Shown: piece by piece, positions 24,012 to 31,704 of the stretch
Layout: the number at the start of each line of letters is the position of its first letter
How positions within the stretch are numbered: position 1 is the stretch's first letter
Assembly: GCA_009702045.1 (NCBI GenBank)
Contig: WLIV01000038.1
Location: 1 to 32,102, forward strand
Source: Actinomycetota bacterium
GTDB lineage: Bacteria > Actinomycetota > Acidimicrobiia > Acidimicrobiales > Ilumatobacteraceae
Reading direction: 5' to 3'
Length of the DNA stretch: 32,102 nt
Program-made: the position numbers and the translations under genes
The notes under the pieces: model-generated
What the model saw: only the letters and a program-made list of their open reading frames with translations
Databases searched by the model: none
Told to the model about the DNA's origin: nothing

Positions 24012-24370
24012 GCGCTGGGGCCGAAGGCGCGGTAGAAGCACGAATACTCGCCGGTGTGGCACGCACCGTTGCCCTCCTGCTCCACCAGGAACAACAGCGT
24101 GTCGCCGTCGCAGTCGTAGTAGCCGGCGCGCACGAACTGTCGGTCACCGCTGGTGTCGCCCTTGCGCCACACCTCTTGGCGACTGCGGCTCCAATAGACC
24201 ATGCGTCCTTCGGCCAGCGTCATCGCCAACGTCTCGGCGTTCATGTACGCCATCATCAGCACGGACTTGGTGTGCACGTCCTGAGCAATGACAGGCACCA
24301 GGCCGCTGGCGTCGTACTTGACGGCAGCGAGCTGCTCGGGGCTGGCGAGGGTCGACACTGCGTCGGGCAT
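24008..24370 (-). CDS. hisI: Phosphoribosyl-AMP cyclohydrolase
   Basis: A 120-aa enzyme opening the adenine ring of PR-AMP, third step of histidine synthesis. Both signature blocks are intact: VYWSRSRQEVWRKGDTSGDRQ (substrate and zinc-binding region) and DCDGDTLLFLVEQ followed by ACHTGEYSCFYR (Asp magnesium ligands, zinc Cys and His). It is the stand-alone form without the HisE pyrophosphohydrolase domain, as in other actinobacteria. The ATG at 24368-24370 has no Shine-Dalgarno but has TAGGCT 7 nt upstream. It is coupled to trpE by ATGA and lies 50 bp downstream of groES. The other his genes lie about 4.6 kb away in a separate operon. Confidence 0.95.
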   Translation of the reverse strand: MPDAVSTLASPEQLAAVKYDASGLVPVIAQDVHTKSVLMMAYMNAETLAMTLAEGRMVYWSRSRQEVWRKGDTSGDRQFVRAGYYDCDGDTLLFLVEQEGNGACHTGEYSCFYRAFGPSA

Positions 24371-24377
24371 GCGGTAC

Positions 24378-24383
24378 AGCCTA
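24378..24383 (-). promoter_or_regulatory. Candidate -10 box (TAGGCT) for hisI-trpE
   Basis: TAGGCT ends 7 nt before the hisI ATG, inside the 50-bp gap after groES. It would give a leaderless hisI-trpE message with no room for an attenuator leader peptide. Confidence 0.5.
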
Positions 24384-24420
24384 GGAGCGACGCTCGACCG
24401 GCGCCCCATGCATTGCTGTT

Positions 24421-24747
24421 CTACAGATACAGGCCCGTGCTCGACTCGATGCGACTGGCCGCCACGGCATGGATATCGCGCTCGCGCAGCATGATGTAGT
24501 CGGTACCGCCGACTTCCACCTCGTAGCGATCCTCGGGGCTGAACAACACCTGATCGCCGACCTCGGCGGTGCGCACGTTCTGACCCAGGGCCATGACTTC
24601 GGCCCATACAAGCCGCTTCGAGATCTGTGCCGTGGCCGGGATGAGGATGCCGCCGGTCGTGCGCCGCTCGCCGTCTTTCTCCGGGATGCGCACGAGCACC
24701 CGGTCGTTGAGCATCTTGATCGGGAGTTTTTGGTCATCCAAGGCCAC
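24421..24747 (-). CDS. groES: GroES-type co-chaperonin (Cpn10)
   Basis: A 108-aa Cpn10. The fold marks are PIKMLNDRVLVRIPEKDG, the mobile-loop region RRTTGGILIPATAQ (chaperonin contact hydrophobics I-L-I), WAEVMALGQNV, VGDQVLFSPEDRYEVEVGGTDY and MLRERDIHAV. The mobile loop and dome strands are complete, so it should be functional. There is no groEL nearby. Either the genome has it elsewhere or this is a second, divergent copy; TTGGILIP and the C-terminal extension (AASRIESSTGLYL) differ from standard GroES. The GTG at 24745-24747 is chosen for its position before the conserved region and the TACCCT box 7 nt upstream. An ATG at 24714 would remove the first strand's beginning. Confidence 0.88.
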   Translation of the reverse strand: MALDDQKLPIKMLNDRVLVRIPEKDGERRTTGGILIPATAQISKRLVWAEVMALGQNVRTAEVGDQVLFSPEDRYEVEVGGTDYIMLRERDIHAVAASRIESSTGLYL

Positions 24748-24754
24748 GACGGGC

Positions 24755-24760
24755 AGGGTA
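24755..24760 (-). promoter_or_regulatory. Candidate -10 box (TACCCT) for groES
   Basis: TACCCT ends 7 nt before the GTG at 24747. No CIRCE-type inverted repeat is seen, so HrcA control is not supported for this copy. Confidence 0.4.
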
Positions 24761-24805
24761 CCGTCGGTGGTGTCGTGGCCCCAACGGGTCGGGAAAGGAA
24801 CCACT

Positions 24806-25342
24806 GTGCAGCATCGCTCCCCCATCGTCCTCGCCGTCTTCACCGCCGTCGCCGGACTGTCGCTCGTCGCCGGATGCTCCGGCGACAGCTTGAAGGAGAG
24901 CACCCCCAACAGTTCGAGTGGCACGCTGGGCACCCCCGACTACTCGTTCGGCCCCACCACCACGTTCATGCCCGACTGTTCGAGCATGCCGTCGCCAGCA
25001 GCACTGTCGACGCTCGCCGGCATCCCCCTTGCCGACGGCACAGTCATCGCCACCGGCACCTGCGAGTTCCGAGGGCTCAACGATCAGTCGCGCGTGGTCA
25101 CGCTAGGACTGCTCACCGACCCGGTCGACCAGACCAACTTCCACGACCTCGTTGCGTCGGTGGGCACCACCACCCCACTCGGTGACGCGACCGTGCCGGG
25201 AGCCATGCTCGGGCCCGACTCCACTGTGTTCGCGCTCGTCAACAATGCGATCTACACGGTGCAAACGAATGTCACCGATGCTCCGGTCGCCGATCAGATC
25301 CCAACGTCGGTGGCCATCCTCGGGGCTTGGCTGACCCCGTAG
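24806..25342 (+). CDS. Small predicted lipoprotein, function unknown
   Basis: A 178-aa exported protein. The N-terminus has a short basic start (QHRS), a hydrophobic core (IVLAVFTAVAGLSLV) and a good lipobox V-A-G-C with Cys24, followed by a Ser/Thr/Pro-rich linker. The remaining ~130 residues have a repeating hydrophobic pattern (VIATGTCEFRGL, SRVVTLGLLTD, NNAIYTVQTNV), suggesting a small alpha/beta domain like DUF3558-type lipoproteins. I do not recognise the family with confidence. The GTG at 24806 has AAAGGA 6 nt upstream, a clear ribosome-binding site. It is divergent from groES (58 bp between starts) and convergent with the carbonic-anhydrase-like gene (11 bp). Confidence 0.78.
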   Translation: MQHRSPIVLAVFTAVAGLSLVAGCSGDSLKESTPNSSSGTLGTPDYSFGPTTTFMPDCSSMPSPAALSTLAGIPLADGTVIATGTCEFRGLNDQSRVVTLGLLTDPVDQTNFHDLVASVGTTTPLGDATVPGAMLGPDSTVFALVNNAIYTVQTNVTDAPVADQIPTSVAILGAWLTP

Positions 25343-25353
25343 CACCACACCGG

Positions 25354-26076
25354 TCAGCGGTGCAACGCACGGCGCACGGCGTCGTCGCGCAGTGTCACCC
25401 ACGCGTCCGCCACATACACGCGGTCCTCGTCGTGATGGTGCACCACAACACCCGAGAACATCGCGACATCGGCGTCGGCGTTGCGAACCAAGCCGTCCGC
25501 AAGTCGCGCCATCTCGTCGGATGCCAGCCGACGCACGAGGTCGGTAAGAGCCACGAGGTCGGGCGTCTCGCCAGGCCCTAGGTCGGCGACGACGTCGCGA
25601 CGGAGCAGGCTCATCTCCAAGTCGTCGTGGTCAAGCTCATCTCGACGCAACCCTGTTGCAAGCTCTTGTTGCAGACCGACGAGCGCACCACAGGCCGAGG
25701 ACTCGTGGTGCTGGCCATCGCGTAGCACGAGTCCGACCGAACCATCCTCGGCGACACCAATGTGCGGCATCACGACGATGACATAGCGACGGCGGCCGTC
25801 GAGTCCCGGTGCATGGTGCGCTGCGGCAGCCATACCCGATGAGCCGAGCCACACCATGCCCGCCAAGCTGGAAATGTCGAACGCGGCGCCCCACTCGGCG
25901 GCGATCGCCGACTCGATGGCGAACATCAACTCGTCGCGGCACACACCGATGAGCGCGAGCGCATTACCGGGCTCGAACCCGTGCGGAGCAAGTGCTTCGA
26001 TGGTCCAACGGGCAAACTCGTCGAGCGCCATCGTGCCTGCAGCACCGGGCGCGAGCGCATCCCTCAGCGAACTCAT
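25354..26076 (-). CDS. LCIB-type beta-carbonic anhydrase-like protein
   Basis: A 240-aa protein resembling the LCIB/LCIC family (limiting-CO2-inducible proteins), an atypical group of beta-carbonic anhydrases first studied in algae and diatoms. Visible marks are GVCRDEL with Cys46 and Asp48 (the C-x-D zinc/gate pair), LAGMVWLGSSGMAAAAHHAP (71-90), YVIVVMPHIGVAEDGSVG with His105, and SSACGALVG with Cys129. Cys46, His105 and Cys129 would make a Cys-His-Cys zinc site. DDLEMSLLRRDV further on is also reminiscent of the family. The assignment is from memory of family motifs, without alignment. The protein is cytoplasmic, with no signal peptide. The ATG at 26074-26076 lies 13 bp after the methyltransferase stop, so it appears to be the last gene of the long his operon. 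An alternative is a zinc protein of another function on this fold. Confidence 0.68.
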   Translation of the reverse strand: MSSLRDALAPGAAGTMALDEFARWTIEALAPHGFEPGNALALIGVCRDELMFAIESAIAAEWGAAFDISSLAGMVWLGSSGMAAAAHHAPGLDGRRRYVIVVMPHIGVAEDGSVGLVLRDGQHHESSACGALVGLQQELATGLRRDELDHDDLEMSLLRRDVVADLGPGETPDLVALTDLVRRLASDEMARLADGLVRNADADVAMFSGVVVHHHDEDRVYVADAWVTLRDDAVRRALHR

Positions 26077-26089
26077 GATGATCGGAGCG

Positions 26090-27091
26090 TCAGCCGCGCG
26101 AGCGACGAGGGCGACGATCGGTAACCACTTCGCTGGGCGCAGAGTTCGTGAGTGGCCCGATCGCTGACACGATCGAATCGATCGTGGGCTTGTCGCCAGC
26201 ATTCGGATGCGCATCGATCGCTGCCCGCATCGAGGCGAGGTGCTCGGGCGTGGTACCACAGCACCCACCGACGATCCGCGCTCCGGCGTCGACCGCCAGC
26301 GCGGCGTACTTCCCCATCAGGTCGGGAGTGCCGCTGTAGACGATCTCGGTGCCGTGGAACTGCGGCACCCCACAGTTCCCCTTGCTGATGAGCGCGCGTT
26401 GCGAAGTGGTACCCATCTCCAGCAGCGTGACGAGGATGTCGGATGCGCCGACACCGCAGTTGGCGCCGACGGCCAGCGGAGCCTCAGGCTCATCGGTGAA
26501 CAGGGCGTCGAAGTTCGCCGGCAGCAAACCCATCATCGTGCGACCCGCAGTGTCGAACGAACAGGTGACGACGTAGGGCATACCCTCCTGGATTGCGGCG
26601 GTAGCCGCCGCGTGCACTTCCTCTGCTGCAGACATGGTCTCGATCCAGGCGACGTCGGCGCCACCGGCCTTGAGCCCACGGATCCCCTCGGCGAACGACG
26701 CCACCGCTGCGTCGTGCGTGAGCGCACCGAGCGGCTCGAACAGTTCGCCGGTCGGGCCGACGCTGCCGGCCACGACAACCGGACGCGGCGATGCATCGGC
26801 CACCTCGCGGGCCAACTCAGCGGCACGTTTGGCCAATTCGAACGTACGGTCCTGCGCCTTGTGCAACTTCAATCGGTGCGGGTTGCAACCGAAGGTGTTG
26901 GTAAGGATGATGTCGGCGCCAGCATCGACGAACTGCCGGTGCAATGCCTGCACCCGCTCGGGGTGGTCGACAATCCAGAACTCGGGCGGCTCACCGGCGG
27001 TGAGACCGGCAGCGAAGTAGTTGGTGCCAGTGGCGCCGTCTGCCAGCAGAACGCGGCCGGTGGCGAGGAGATCGGAAAGCGAGGTACGCAT
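26090..27091 (-). CDS. Homocysteine S-methyltransferase family protein (MetH-N/BHMT-like)
   Basis: A 333-aa TIM-barrel methyltransferase making methionine from homocysteine with a methyl donor such as betaine or S-methylmethionine. Family blocks are [56 protein letters not shown], and the zinc ligands in GANCGVGA and [10 protein letters not shown]. These resemble the N-terminal module of MetH and bacterial BHMT-like enzymes more than MmuM; no cobalamin domains are present. The last ~35 residues ([14 protein letters not shown] to the Arg-rich end) are an extension without recognised function. The ATG at 27089-27091 is 15 bp after the aldo/keto reductase stop, with a TAGCCT box 8 nt upstream. 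A second, more distant family member lies two genes upstream. Confidence 0.87.
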   Translation of the reverse strand: MRTSLSDLLATGRVLLADGATGTNYFAAGLTAGEPPEFWIVDHPERVQALHRQFVDAGADIILTNTFGCNPHRLKLHKAQDRTFELAKRAAELAREVADASPRPVVVAGSVGPTGELFEPLGALTHDAAVASFAEGIRGLKAGGADVAWIETMSAAEEVHAAATAAIQEGMPYVVTCSFDTAGRTMMGLLPANFDALFTDEPEAPLAVGANCGVGASDILVTLLEMGTTSQRALISKGNCGVPQFHGTEIVYSGTPDLMGKYAALAVDAGARIVGGCCGTTPEHLASMRAAIDAHPNAGDKPTIDSIVSAIGPLTNSAPSEVVTDRRPRRSRG

Positions 27092-27099
27092 TGTGTACC

Positions 27100-27105
27100 A
27101 GGCTA
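27100..27105 (-). promoter_or_regulatory. Possible internal -10 box (TAGCCT) before the methyltransferase gene
   Basis: TAGCCT in the 15-bp gap between two same-strand genes ends 8 nt before the ATG at 27091. It may be coincidence or an internal leaderless promoter. Confidence 0.3.
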
Positions 27106-27106
27106 C

Positions 27107-28081
27107 TCAGGAGACTGCGGTGTCGATCCGAGCCATGACGTCGGGGGTGAGCAACGGCAGCACATCGAGCGCTGCGAAGTTCTCCAGCACCTGGCTCGCG
27201 CGGCTGGCACCCGTGATCACCGTGGACACGTGCGGGTTGGCCGCACACCAGGCGATCGAGAGCTGAGCCAGGGTGCAACCGAGCTCCTGAGCGATCGGGC
27301 GGAGCAGCTCGACCTTCGCGAGAGATGCCGCATCGGTGACTCGCCCGGTCAGCCACTCGTAGCCGGCCAACGCGCCGCGGCTGTCCTGGGGAACACCGTC
27401 CTTGTACTTGCCGGTCAGCAGACCGGAGGCCAGCGGGCTCCAGATCGTGGTTCCAAGGCCGATGTCGTCGTACAGGCGGGCGTACTCCCATTCGACCTTG
27501 CCGCGGGTGAGCAGGTTGTACTGCGGCTGCTCCATCACCGGCTTGTGCAGGTGATGTCGCTCGGCGATCTCCCATGCGGCGCGGATCTCGTCGGCCGCCC
27601 ACTCACTGGTGCCCCAATAGAGCGCCTTCCCCGAGGACACGATGTCGCTCATCGCCCACACCGTTTCCTCGATCGGAGTCTTCGGGTCGGGGCGGTGACA
27701 GAAGATCAGGTCGAGGAAGTCGAGTTGCATGCGCTCGAGCGAACCGTCCATGGCCTGCATGAGGTACTTGCGGTTCAGCGTGTTCTGCATGTTCGGTCGG
27801 CGGCCGTCGATGCCCCAGAAGAACTTGCTGCTGACCACGTACGAGTTGCGCGCCCAGCCGAGTTCCTTGAACACACGACCCATCTGTTCCTCGGACTTGC
27901 CGCCGGCGTAGGCCTCGGCGTTGTCGAAGAAGTTGCAGCCGGCGTCGTACGCGGTCTGCATGCACTCGATCGCCATCTGATCGCCCAATTGGGTGTCGAA
28001 CGTGACCCAACTGCCGAAGGAGAGGATGGACACCTGCAAGCCACTACGGCCCAGGCGGCGGTACTGCATTCTCGAAGTCAT
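27107..28081 (-). CDS. Aldo/keto reductase (Kv-beta / YghZ-like)
   Basis: A 324-aa NADPH-dependent (beta/alpha)8 oxidoreductase. The catalytic tetrad is readable: Asp53 and Tyr58 in [14 protein letters not shown], Lys86 in VVSSKFFWG and His129 in LIFCHRPDP. The cofactor-binding end shows [13 protein letters not shown] and a later [19 protein letters not shown] segment for the adenosine phosphate. The sequence style ([19 protein letters not shown]) is that of the voltage-gated potassium channel beta-subunit-like branch, which includes YghZ reductases acting on glyceraldehyde 3-phosphate or methylglyoxal. The substrate here is unknown. The ATG at 28079-28081 is favoured by a TAGTTT box 7 nt upstream; an ATG at 28069 is the alternative. 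It lies between two homocysteine methyltransferase genes. Confidence 0.9.
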   Translation of the reverse strand: MTSRMQYRRLGRSGLQVSILSFGSWVTFDTQLGDQMAIECMQTAYDAGCNFFDNAEAYAGGKSEEQMGRVFKELGWARNSYVVSSKFFWGIDGRRPNMQNTLNRKYLMQAMDGSLERMQLDFLDLIFCHRPDPKTPIEETVWAMSDIVSSGKALYWGTSEWAADEIRAAWEIAERHHLHKPVMEQPQYNLLTRGKVEWEYARLYDDIGLGTTIWSPLASGLLTGKYKDGVPQDSRGALAGYEWLTGRVTDAASLAKVELLRPIAQELGCTLAQLSIAWCAANPHVSTVITGASRASQVLENFAALDVLPLLTPDVMARIDTAVS

Positions 28082-28088
28082 GCCACGC

Positions 28089-28094
28089 AAACTA
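28089..28094 (-). promoter_or_regulatory. Candidate -10 box (TAGTTT) for the aldo/keto reductase gene
   Basis: TAGTTT ends 7 nt before the ATG at 28081, in the 30-bp gap after the second methyltransferase gene. It could let the reductase and following genes be transcribed apart from the his genes. Confidence 0.4.
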
Positions 28095-28111
28095 CTGCCA
28101 CGACCGTCCGC

Positions 28112-28999
28112 TCATGCGAGCGAGGAGCGAAGCTCGGCCAACGCACGGATTCCGGCGGAGCCGACGCCGCAACAGCCGCCGATGAGGGCGGCCCCGCGGC
28201 CAAGCCATGCGGGCACAAGCGACGGAAGCTCCAGACCACCGGCAGTGCCGATCCAACACTGGTGATCGCCGTCCCACTGTGCGCCGTGGTTCGGGTAGAC
28301 GACGTACGGCAACGTGATCCCCGCAGCAAGCAAGGAATCCAGCAGCGGCTCGACCAACCGCGGCGCAGTGCAGTTCAGACCCACCGCCGACACACCCGGG
28401 GCAACCCGTGCGGCCGCCTCGGCGAACACGTCACCGCCGCACGTGTGCGCTTCGTCGGCACAGCTGAACGACACCCATGCCGGCGCATCCGTGAGCGCGC
28501 GCAGCTCTTCCAACACGATCTCGGCCTCGGCCAGCGTGGGGATGGTCTCGATCGCGTAGACATCGGGCGACGAATCGACCAACACTTCCAGCCGCTCACG
28601 ATGGAACGCGCGCACTTCGTCCCACGACGCGGCATAGTCGCCGCGATATTCGCTGCCGTCACCCAAACAGGCACCGAACGGCCCGACAGAGCACGCGACC
28701 ACCGCCGCCCCCGACGCACGGGCGACCGCGGTCGTGGATGCGAGCAACTGGCGAGCGGCGGACCACGTGAGGCCAGCGCGCACGAACCCAGCTGCGCTGG
28801 CCTGATAGCTGGAGGTAAGGACGACATCGGCCCCGGCATCCACATACAACCGATGGGCCGCGGTGATGACTTCCGGATGATCGAGCAGTGTTGCCGCGGT
28901 CCACAACAACCCGGCAGGACGTTCGCCGAGTTCCTCCAACGCGGTGGAGAGTCCGCCATCGATCACCGTGAACGGCGAGCGCAGCAGACCGATACTCAC
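28112..28999 (-). CDS. Homocysteine S-methyltransferase (MmuM-like)
   Basis: A 295-aa single-barrel enzyme of the MmuM type, which methylates homocysteine with S-methylmethionine or S-adenosylmethionine. Blocks are [63 protein letters not shown], and the zinc cysteines in VGLNCTAPR and [21 protein letters not shown] is a hallmark of the MmuM branch. The GTG at 28997-28999 overlaps the hisF TGA (GTGA), so it is translated as part of the his operon. Why a methionine-cycle enzyme is joined to histidine synthesis is not clear from sequence. Confidence 0.9.
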   Translation of the reverse strand: MSIGLLRSPFTVIDGGLSTALEELGERPAGLLWTAATLLDHPEVITAAHRLYVDAGADVVLTSSYQASAAGFVRAGLTWSAARQLLASTTAVARASGAAVVACSVGPFGACLGDGSEYRGDYAASWDEVRAFHRERLEVLVDSSPDVYAIETIPTLAEAEIVLEELRALTDAPAWVSFSCADEAHTCGGDVFAEAAARVAPGVSAVGLNCTAPRLVEPLLDSLLAAGITLPYVVYPNHGAQWDGDHQCWIGTAGGLELPSLVPAWLGRGAALIGGCCGVGSAGIRALAELRSSLA

Positions 29000-29772
29000 G
29001 CGGGCCGCACCGTGATACCGGCAGCAGCCATCACGGCCTTCGCCTCGGCGATGGTGTGCTGACCGAAGTGAAAGATGCTGGCAGCGAGCACACCGGTGGC
29101 ACGTCCTTCGGTGACACCGTCGACCAAATGCTCGAGCGTGCCGACACCACCGCTGGCGATGACGGGGACACCGACGGCATCCGCGACGCGGCGAGTGAGA
29201 GGAAGGTCGAACCCTTCCTTCGTTCCATCGCGATCCATCGAGGTGAGCAAGATCTCACCGGCACCCAAGCGGGCGGCCTCAGTGGCCCACCACACGGCAT
29301 CGATGCCGGTAGCCGTGCGACCGCCGTGCAAGTACACCTCGAAACCACTCGCGATATCGGACCCTGGCATCGTGCGCTTGGCGTCGATCGCGCACACACA
29401 GCACTGGGCGCCGAACTCGGCAGCGATCTCACGGATCAGTCCCGGCCGCTGCACTGCAGCGGTGTTGACACTGACCTTGTCTGCGCCGGCGCGCAGCATC
29501 GTGCGCGCATCTCCTGCGCTGCGGATACCACCACCAACGGTGAACGGGATGAACACCTGCTCGGCCGTGCGATACACCACATCCACCATCGTTTCGCGAC
29601 CATCGGACGACGCAGTGATGTCGAGGAACACCAACTCGTCGGCACCCTCTGCGTCATACCGCTTGGCCAGTTCCACCGGGTCGCCGGCGTCGCGCAGGTC
29701 GACGAAGTTGACACCCTTGACCACACGACCGTTGGTCACGTCGAGGCATGGGATGACACGGGCGACCCTCAT
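28996..29772 (-). CDS. hisF: Imidazole glycerol phosphate synthase, cyclase subunit
   Basis: A 258-aa (beta/alpha)8 enzyme joining PRFAR and ammonia from HisH to give imidazole glycerol phosphate and AICAR. Catalytic Asp11 (VIPCLDV) and Asp130 (CAIDAKR) are present, with phosphate-binding loops FTVGGGIRS and [21 protein letters not shown] is the family-typical segment. ATG start, overlapping the hisA stop (ATGA), and its own stop overlaps the methyltransferase start. Confidence 0.97.
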   Translation of the reverse strand: MRVARVIPCLDVTNGRVVKGVNFVDLRDAGDPVELAKRYDAEGADELVFLDITASSDGRETMVDVVYRTAEQVFIPFTVGGGIRSAGDARTMLRAGADKVSVNTAAVQRPGLIREIAAEFGAQCCVCAIDAKRTMPGSDIASGFEVYLHGGRTATGIDAVWWATEAARLGAGEILLTSMDRDGTKEGFDLPLTRRVADAVGVPVIASGGVGTLEHLVDGVTEGRATGVLAASIFHFGQHTIAEAKAVMAAAGITVRPA

Positions 29773-30485
29773 CGCGCCAGCACCTCAAGTGCCTGAGCCA
29801 CAGTGAAGCGCCCCTCGTAGATCGCCTTGCCGCTGATTGCGCCGGAGATGCCGGGAACCGACATCAGCTCGACGAGGTCGTCGAGCGTGGCGATACCGCC
29901 GCTGGCGATCACCGGGATTGCCGTGGACCGAGCGGCGGCAGCGAGCCCGGTGATGTCCGGTCCGGTGAGCATGCCATCGCGAGCGATGTCGGTGATGACG
30001 AACGCCGCCGCCGTCGGGAACCATTGCAGCGCGTCGGCGAGCTGGACACCGGACCCTTCGGTCCAGCCGTGCACCGCCACCTCTCCAGCACGGTGATCGA
30101 GGCCCACCGCCACGGCCACGACCGCACTGGCGGCCGCCACGAGGGAGGGATCCTTCACCGCCGCCGAACCCATCACCACGCGGGCCACACCGGCCTCGGC
30201 GAGTGCACGCGCGTCGGCGACCGAGCGAACTCCCCCACCGGTCTGCACCGCGGCGCTACCTGCCACAGCGCGGGCGATCGCGGCGACCACCGGCCGGTTC
30301 ACCGGCGAGCCGCTGCGCGCGGCATCGAGGTCGACCACGTGGATCCAACGCGCGCCGGCTTCGGCGAACGACACCGCGGTTGCGACTGGGTCGTCGCCAT
30401 AGGTCGTCTGATCGTCGTAGTCGCCCTGTCGCAGACGCACCACCTTGCCGTCACGCAGATCGATTGCGGGATAGAGGTCGATCAC
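29769..30485 (-). CDS. hisA: ProFAR isomerase HisA
   Basis: A 238-aa (beta/alpha)8 isomerase converting ProFAR to PRFAR. Catalytic Asp9 ([10 protein letters not shown]) and Asp130 ([11 protein letters not shown]) are readable, with phosphate loops QTGGGVRS and VIASGGIAT. Many actinobacteria use the bifunctional HisA/TrpF enzyme PriA. Here the segment after Asp130 reads VAVHGWTE, closer to ordinary HisA than the R-G-R-G-W form recalled for PriA, so single function is slightly favoured. GTG start (30483-30485) overlapping the hisH stop. Confidence 0.95.
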   Translation of the reverse strand: MIDLYPAIDLRDGKVVRLRQGDYDDQTTYGDDPVATAVSFAEAGARWIHVVDLDAARSGSPVNRPVVAAIARAVAGSAAVQTGGGVRSVADARALAEAGVARVVMGSAAVKDPSLVAAASAVVAVAVGLDHRAGEVAVHGWTEGSGVQLADALQWFPTAAAFVITDIARDGMLTGPDITGLAAAARSTAIPVIASGGIATLDDLVELMSVPGISGAISGKAIYEGRFTVAQALEVLAR

Positions 30486-31117
30486 GCCGACACCCCCGAT
30501 GACACCAGTTGCACGAAGTTACGCAACAGCGCGAGCCCGTCAACACCCGACTTCTCGGGGTGGAACTGAGTGGCGAACACGTTGCCCTTGCGGAACGCTG
30601 CGTTCACCGTGCCGCCGTAGTCGCACGTCGCCGCCACGAGCGACGGGTCGGCGGGCACGCCGTGTAGCGAATGCACGAAGTACACCCAAGGCTGCCCGGT
30701 GAGACCAACAAACATCGGATCGTCGGATCGGGTCAGCGAGAGCTGGTTCCACTGCATCTGTGGACGCGGGAGCTGATCGGTGATCCACCGGATCTGCCCG
30801 TCAATCACCCCGAGACCGGCGTCGTCGGGGTCCTCGTCGCTCCCGGTGAACAGCATCTGCATACCGACGCAGATTCCGAGGAACGGCCGACCGGATGCAA
30901 CTGCTTCGTGAACGACCGACTCGAGACCGGCCGCACGCAGCGCCTGCATGCAGGCTCCGAACGCGCCGACACCCGGCAGAACCACAGCGTCGGCGGACCT
31001 CACGAACGCAGGGTCGGCGGTGAGGCGCGCATCTGCACCGCACACCTCGAGTGCCTTCTGAGCCGAGCGCAGGTTGCCGATGCCGTAGTCGAGTACGGCC
31101 ACCAACGGTGCAGTCAC
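30482..31117 (-). CDS. hisH: Imidazole glycerol phosphate synthase, glutaminase subunit
   Basis: A 211-aa class I glutamine amidotransferase supplying ammonia to HisF. The triad is complete: Cys83 in FLGICVGMQML, His186 and Glu188 in QFHPEKSG. VLDYGIGNLRS and VVLPGVGAFG form the usual N-terminal strands and oxyanion region. GTG start at 31115-31117 overlapping the hisB stop; the hisA start overlaps its own stop. Confidence 0.97.
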   Translation of the reverse strand: MTAPLVAVLDYGIGNLRSAQKALEVCGADARLTADPAFVRSADAVVLPGVGAFGACMQALRAAGLESVVHEAVASGRPFLGICVGMQMLFTGSDEDPDDAGLGVIDGQIRWITDQLPRPQMQWNQLSLTRSDDPMFVGLTGQPWVYFVHSLHGVPADPSLVAATCDYGGTVNAAFRKGNVFATQFHPEKSGVDGLALLRNFVQLVSSGVSA

Positions 31118-31704
31118 AGCACGCCCTTGGTGGACGGCACTTGCGTACCTTCGACACGAACAGCGTCGCGCAGGCAACGCGCCAGACCCTTGAACGCCGC
31201 TTCGATAATGTGGTGCACGTTGGTGCCATGGCACAGGCGCACATGAAGCGTGATGCCGGCAGCGTTGGCAAACGAACTGAACGCGTGTTCCGCGAGTTGC
31301 GGGTCGAATGCCGGGTTGCCCAGCGCCAACACTTCCGGCATCGGCACATCCCACACGAAGTACGGGCGGCCGGAGAGGTCGAGGGCCACCTCCACGAGTG
31401 CCTCGTCGAGCGGGTACAGCCCACTCGCGAACCGCCGCACACCAGCCTTGTCGCCGAGCGCTTCGCGGAACGCCTCGCCGACTGCGATACCGACATCTTC
31501 CACGGTGTGGTGCGTGTCGATGTGCAGATCGCCGACGGCTTCGACGCGAAGGTCGAACCCTCCGTGCTTGCCCAGTTGCTCGAGCATGTGATCGTAGAAC
31601 GGGATACCCGTGCTGACCTCGGTGTTGCCGCTGCCGTCGAGTTCGATCGCTACCGAGATCGAAGTCTCTTTGGTCGTGCGTTGCTTGGCGGCGAAACGGC
31701 TCAT
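31114..31704 (-). CDS. hisB: Imidazoleglycerol-phosphate dehydratase
   Basis: A 196-aa manganese enzyme dehydrating imidazole glycerol phosphate. Metal-binding histidines lie in FYDHMLEQLGKHGGFD, DTHHTVEDVG, LCHGTNVHHIIEAAFKGLAR and the mid-protein SGRPYFVWD segment. It is the monofunctional form without an N-terminal phosphatase. ATG at 31702-31704 overlapping the hisC stop; length is normal for the family. Confidence 0.97.
   Translation of the reverse strand: MSRFAAKQRTTKETSISVAIELDGSGNTEVSTGIPFYDHMLEQLGKHGGFDLRVEAVGDLHIDTHHTVEDVGIAVGEAFREALGDKAGVRRFASGLYPLDEALVEVALDLSGRPYFVWDVPMPEVLALGNPAFDPQLAEHAFSSFANAAGITLHVRLCHGTNVHHIIEAAFKGLARCLRDAVRVEGTQVPSTKGVL

Noticed and set aside
24371-24420. 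Attenuator or T-box upstream of hisI-trpE
   Set aside because: The gap is only 50 bp and shows no leader peptide or stem set; a leaderless start fits better.
29769-30485. Bifunctional PriA (HisA/TrpF)
   Set aside because: Possible in actinobacteria, but the segment after the second catalytic Asp does not show the R-G-R-G-W form recalled for PriA; left as HisA.
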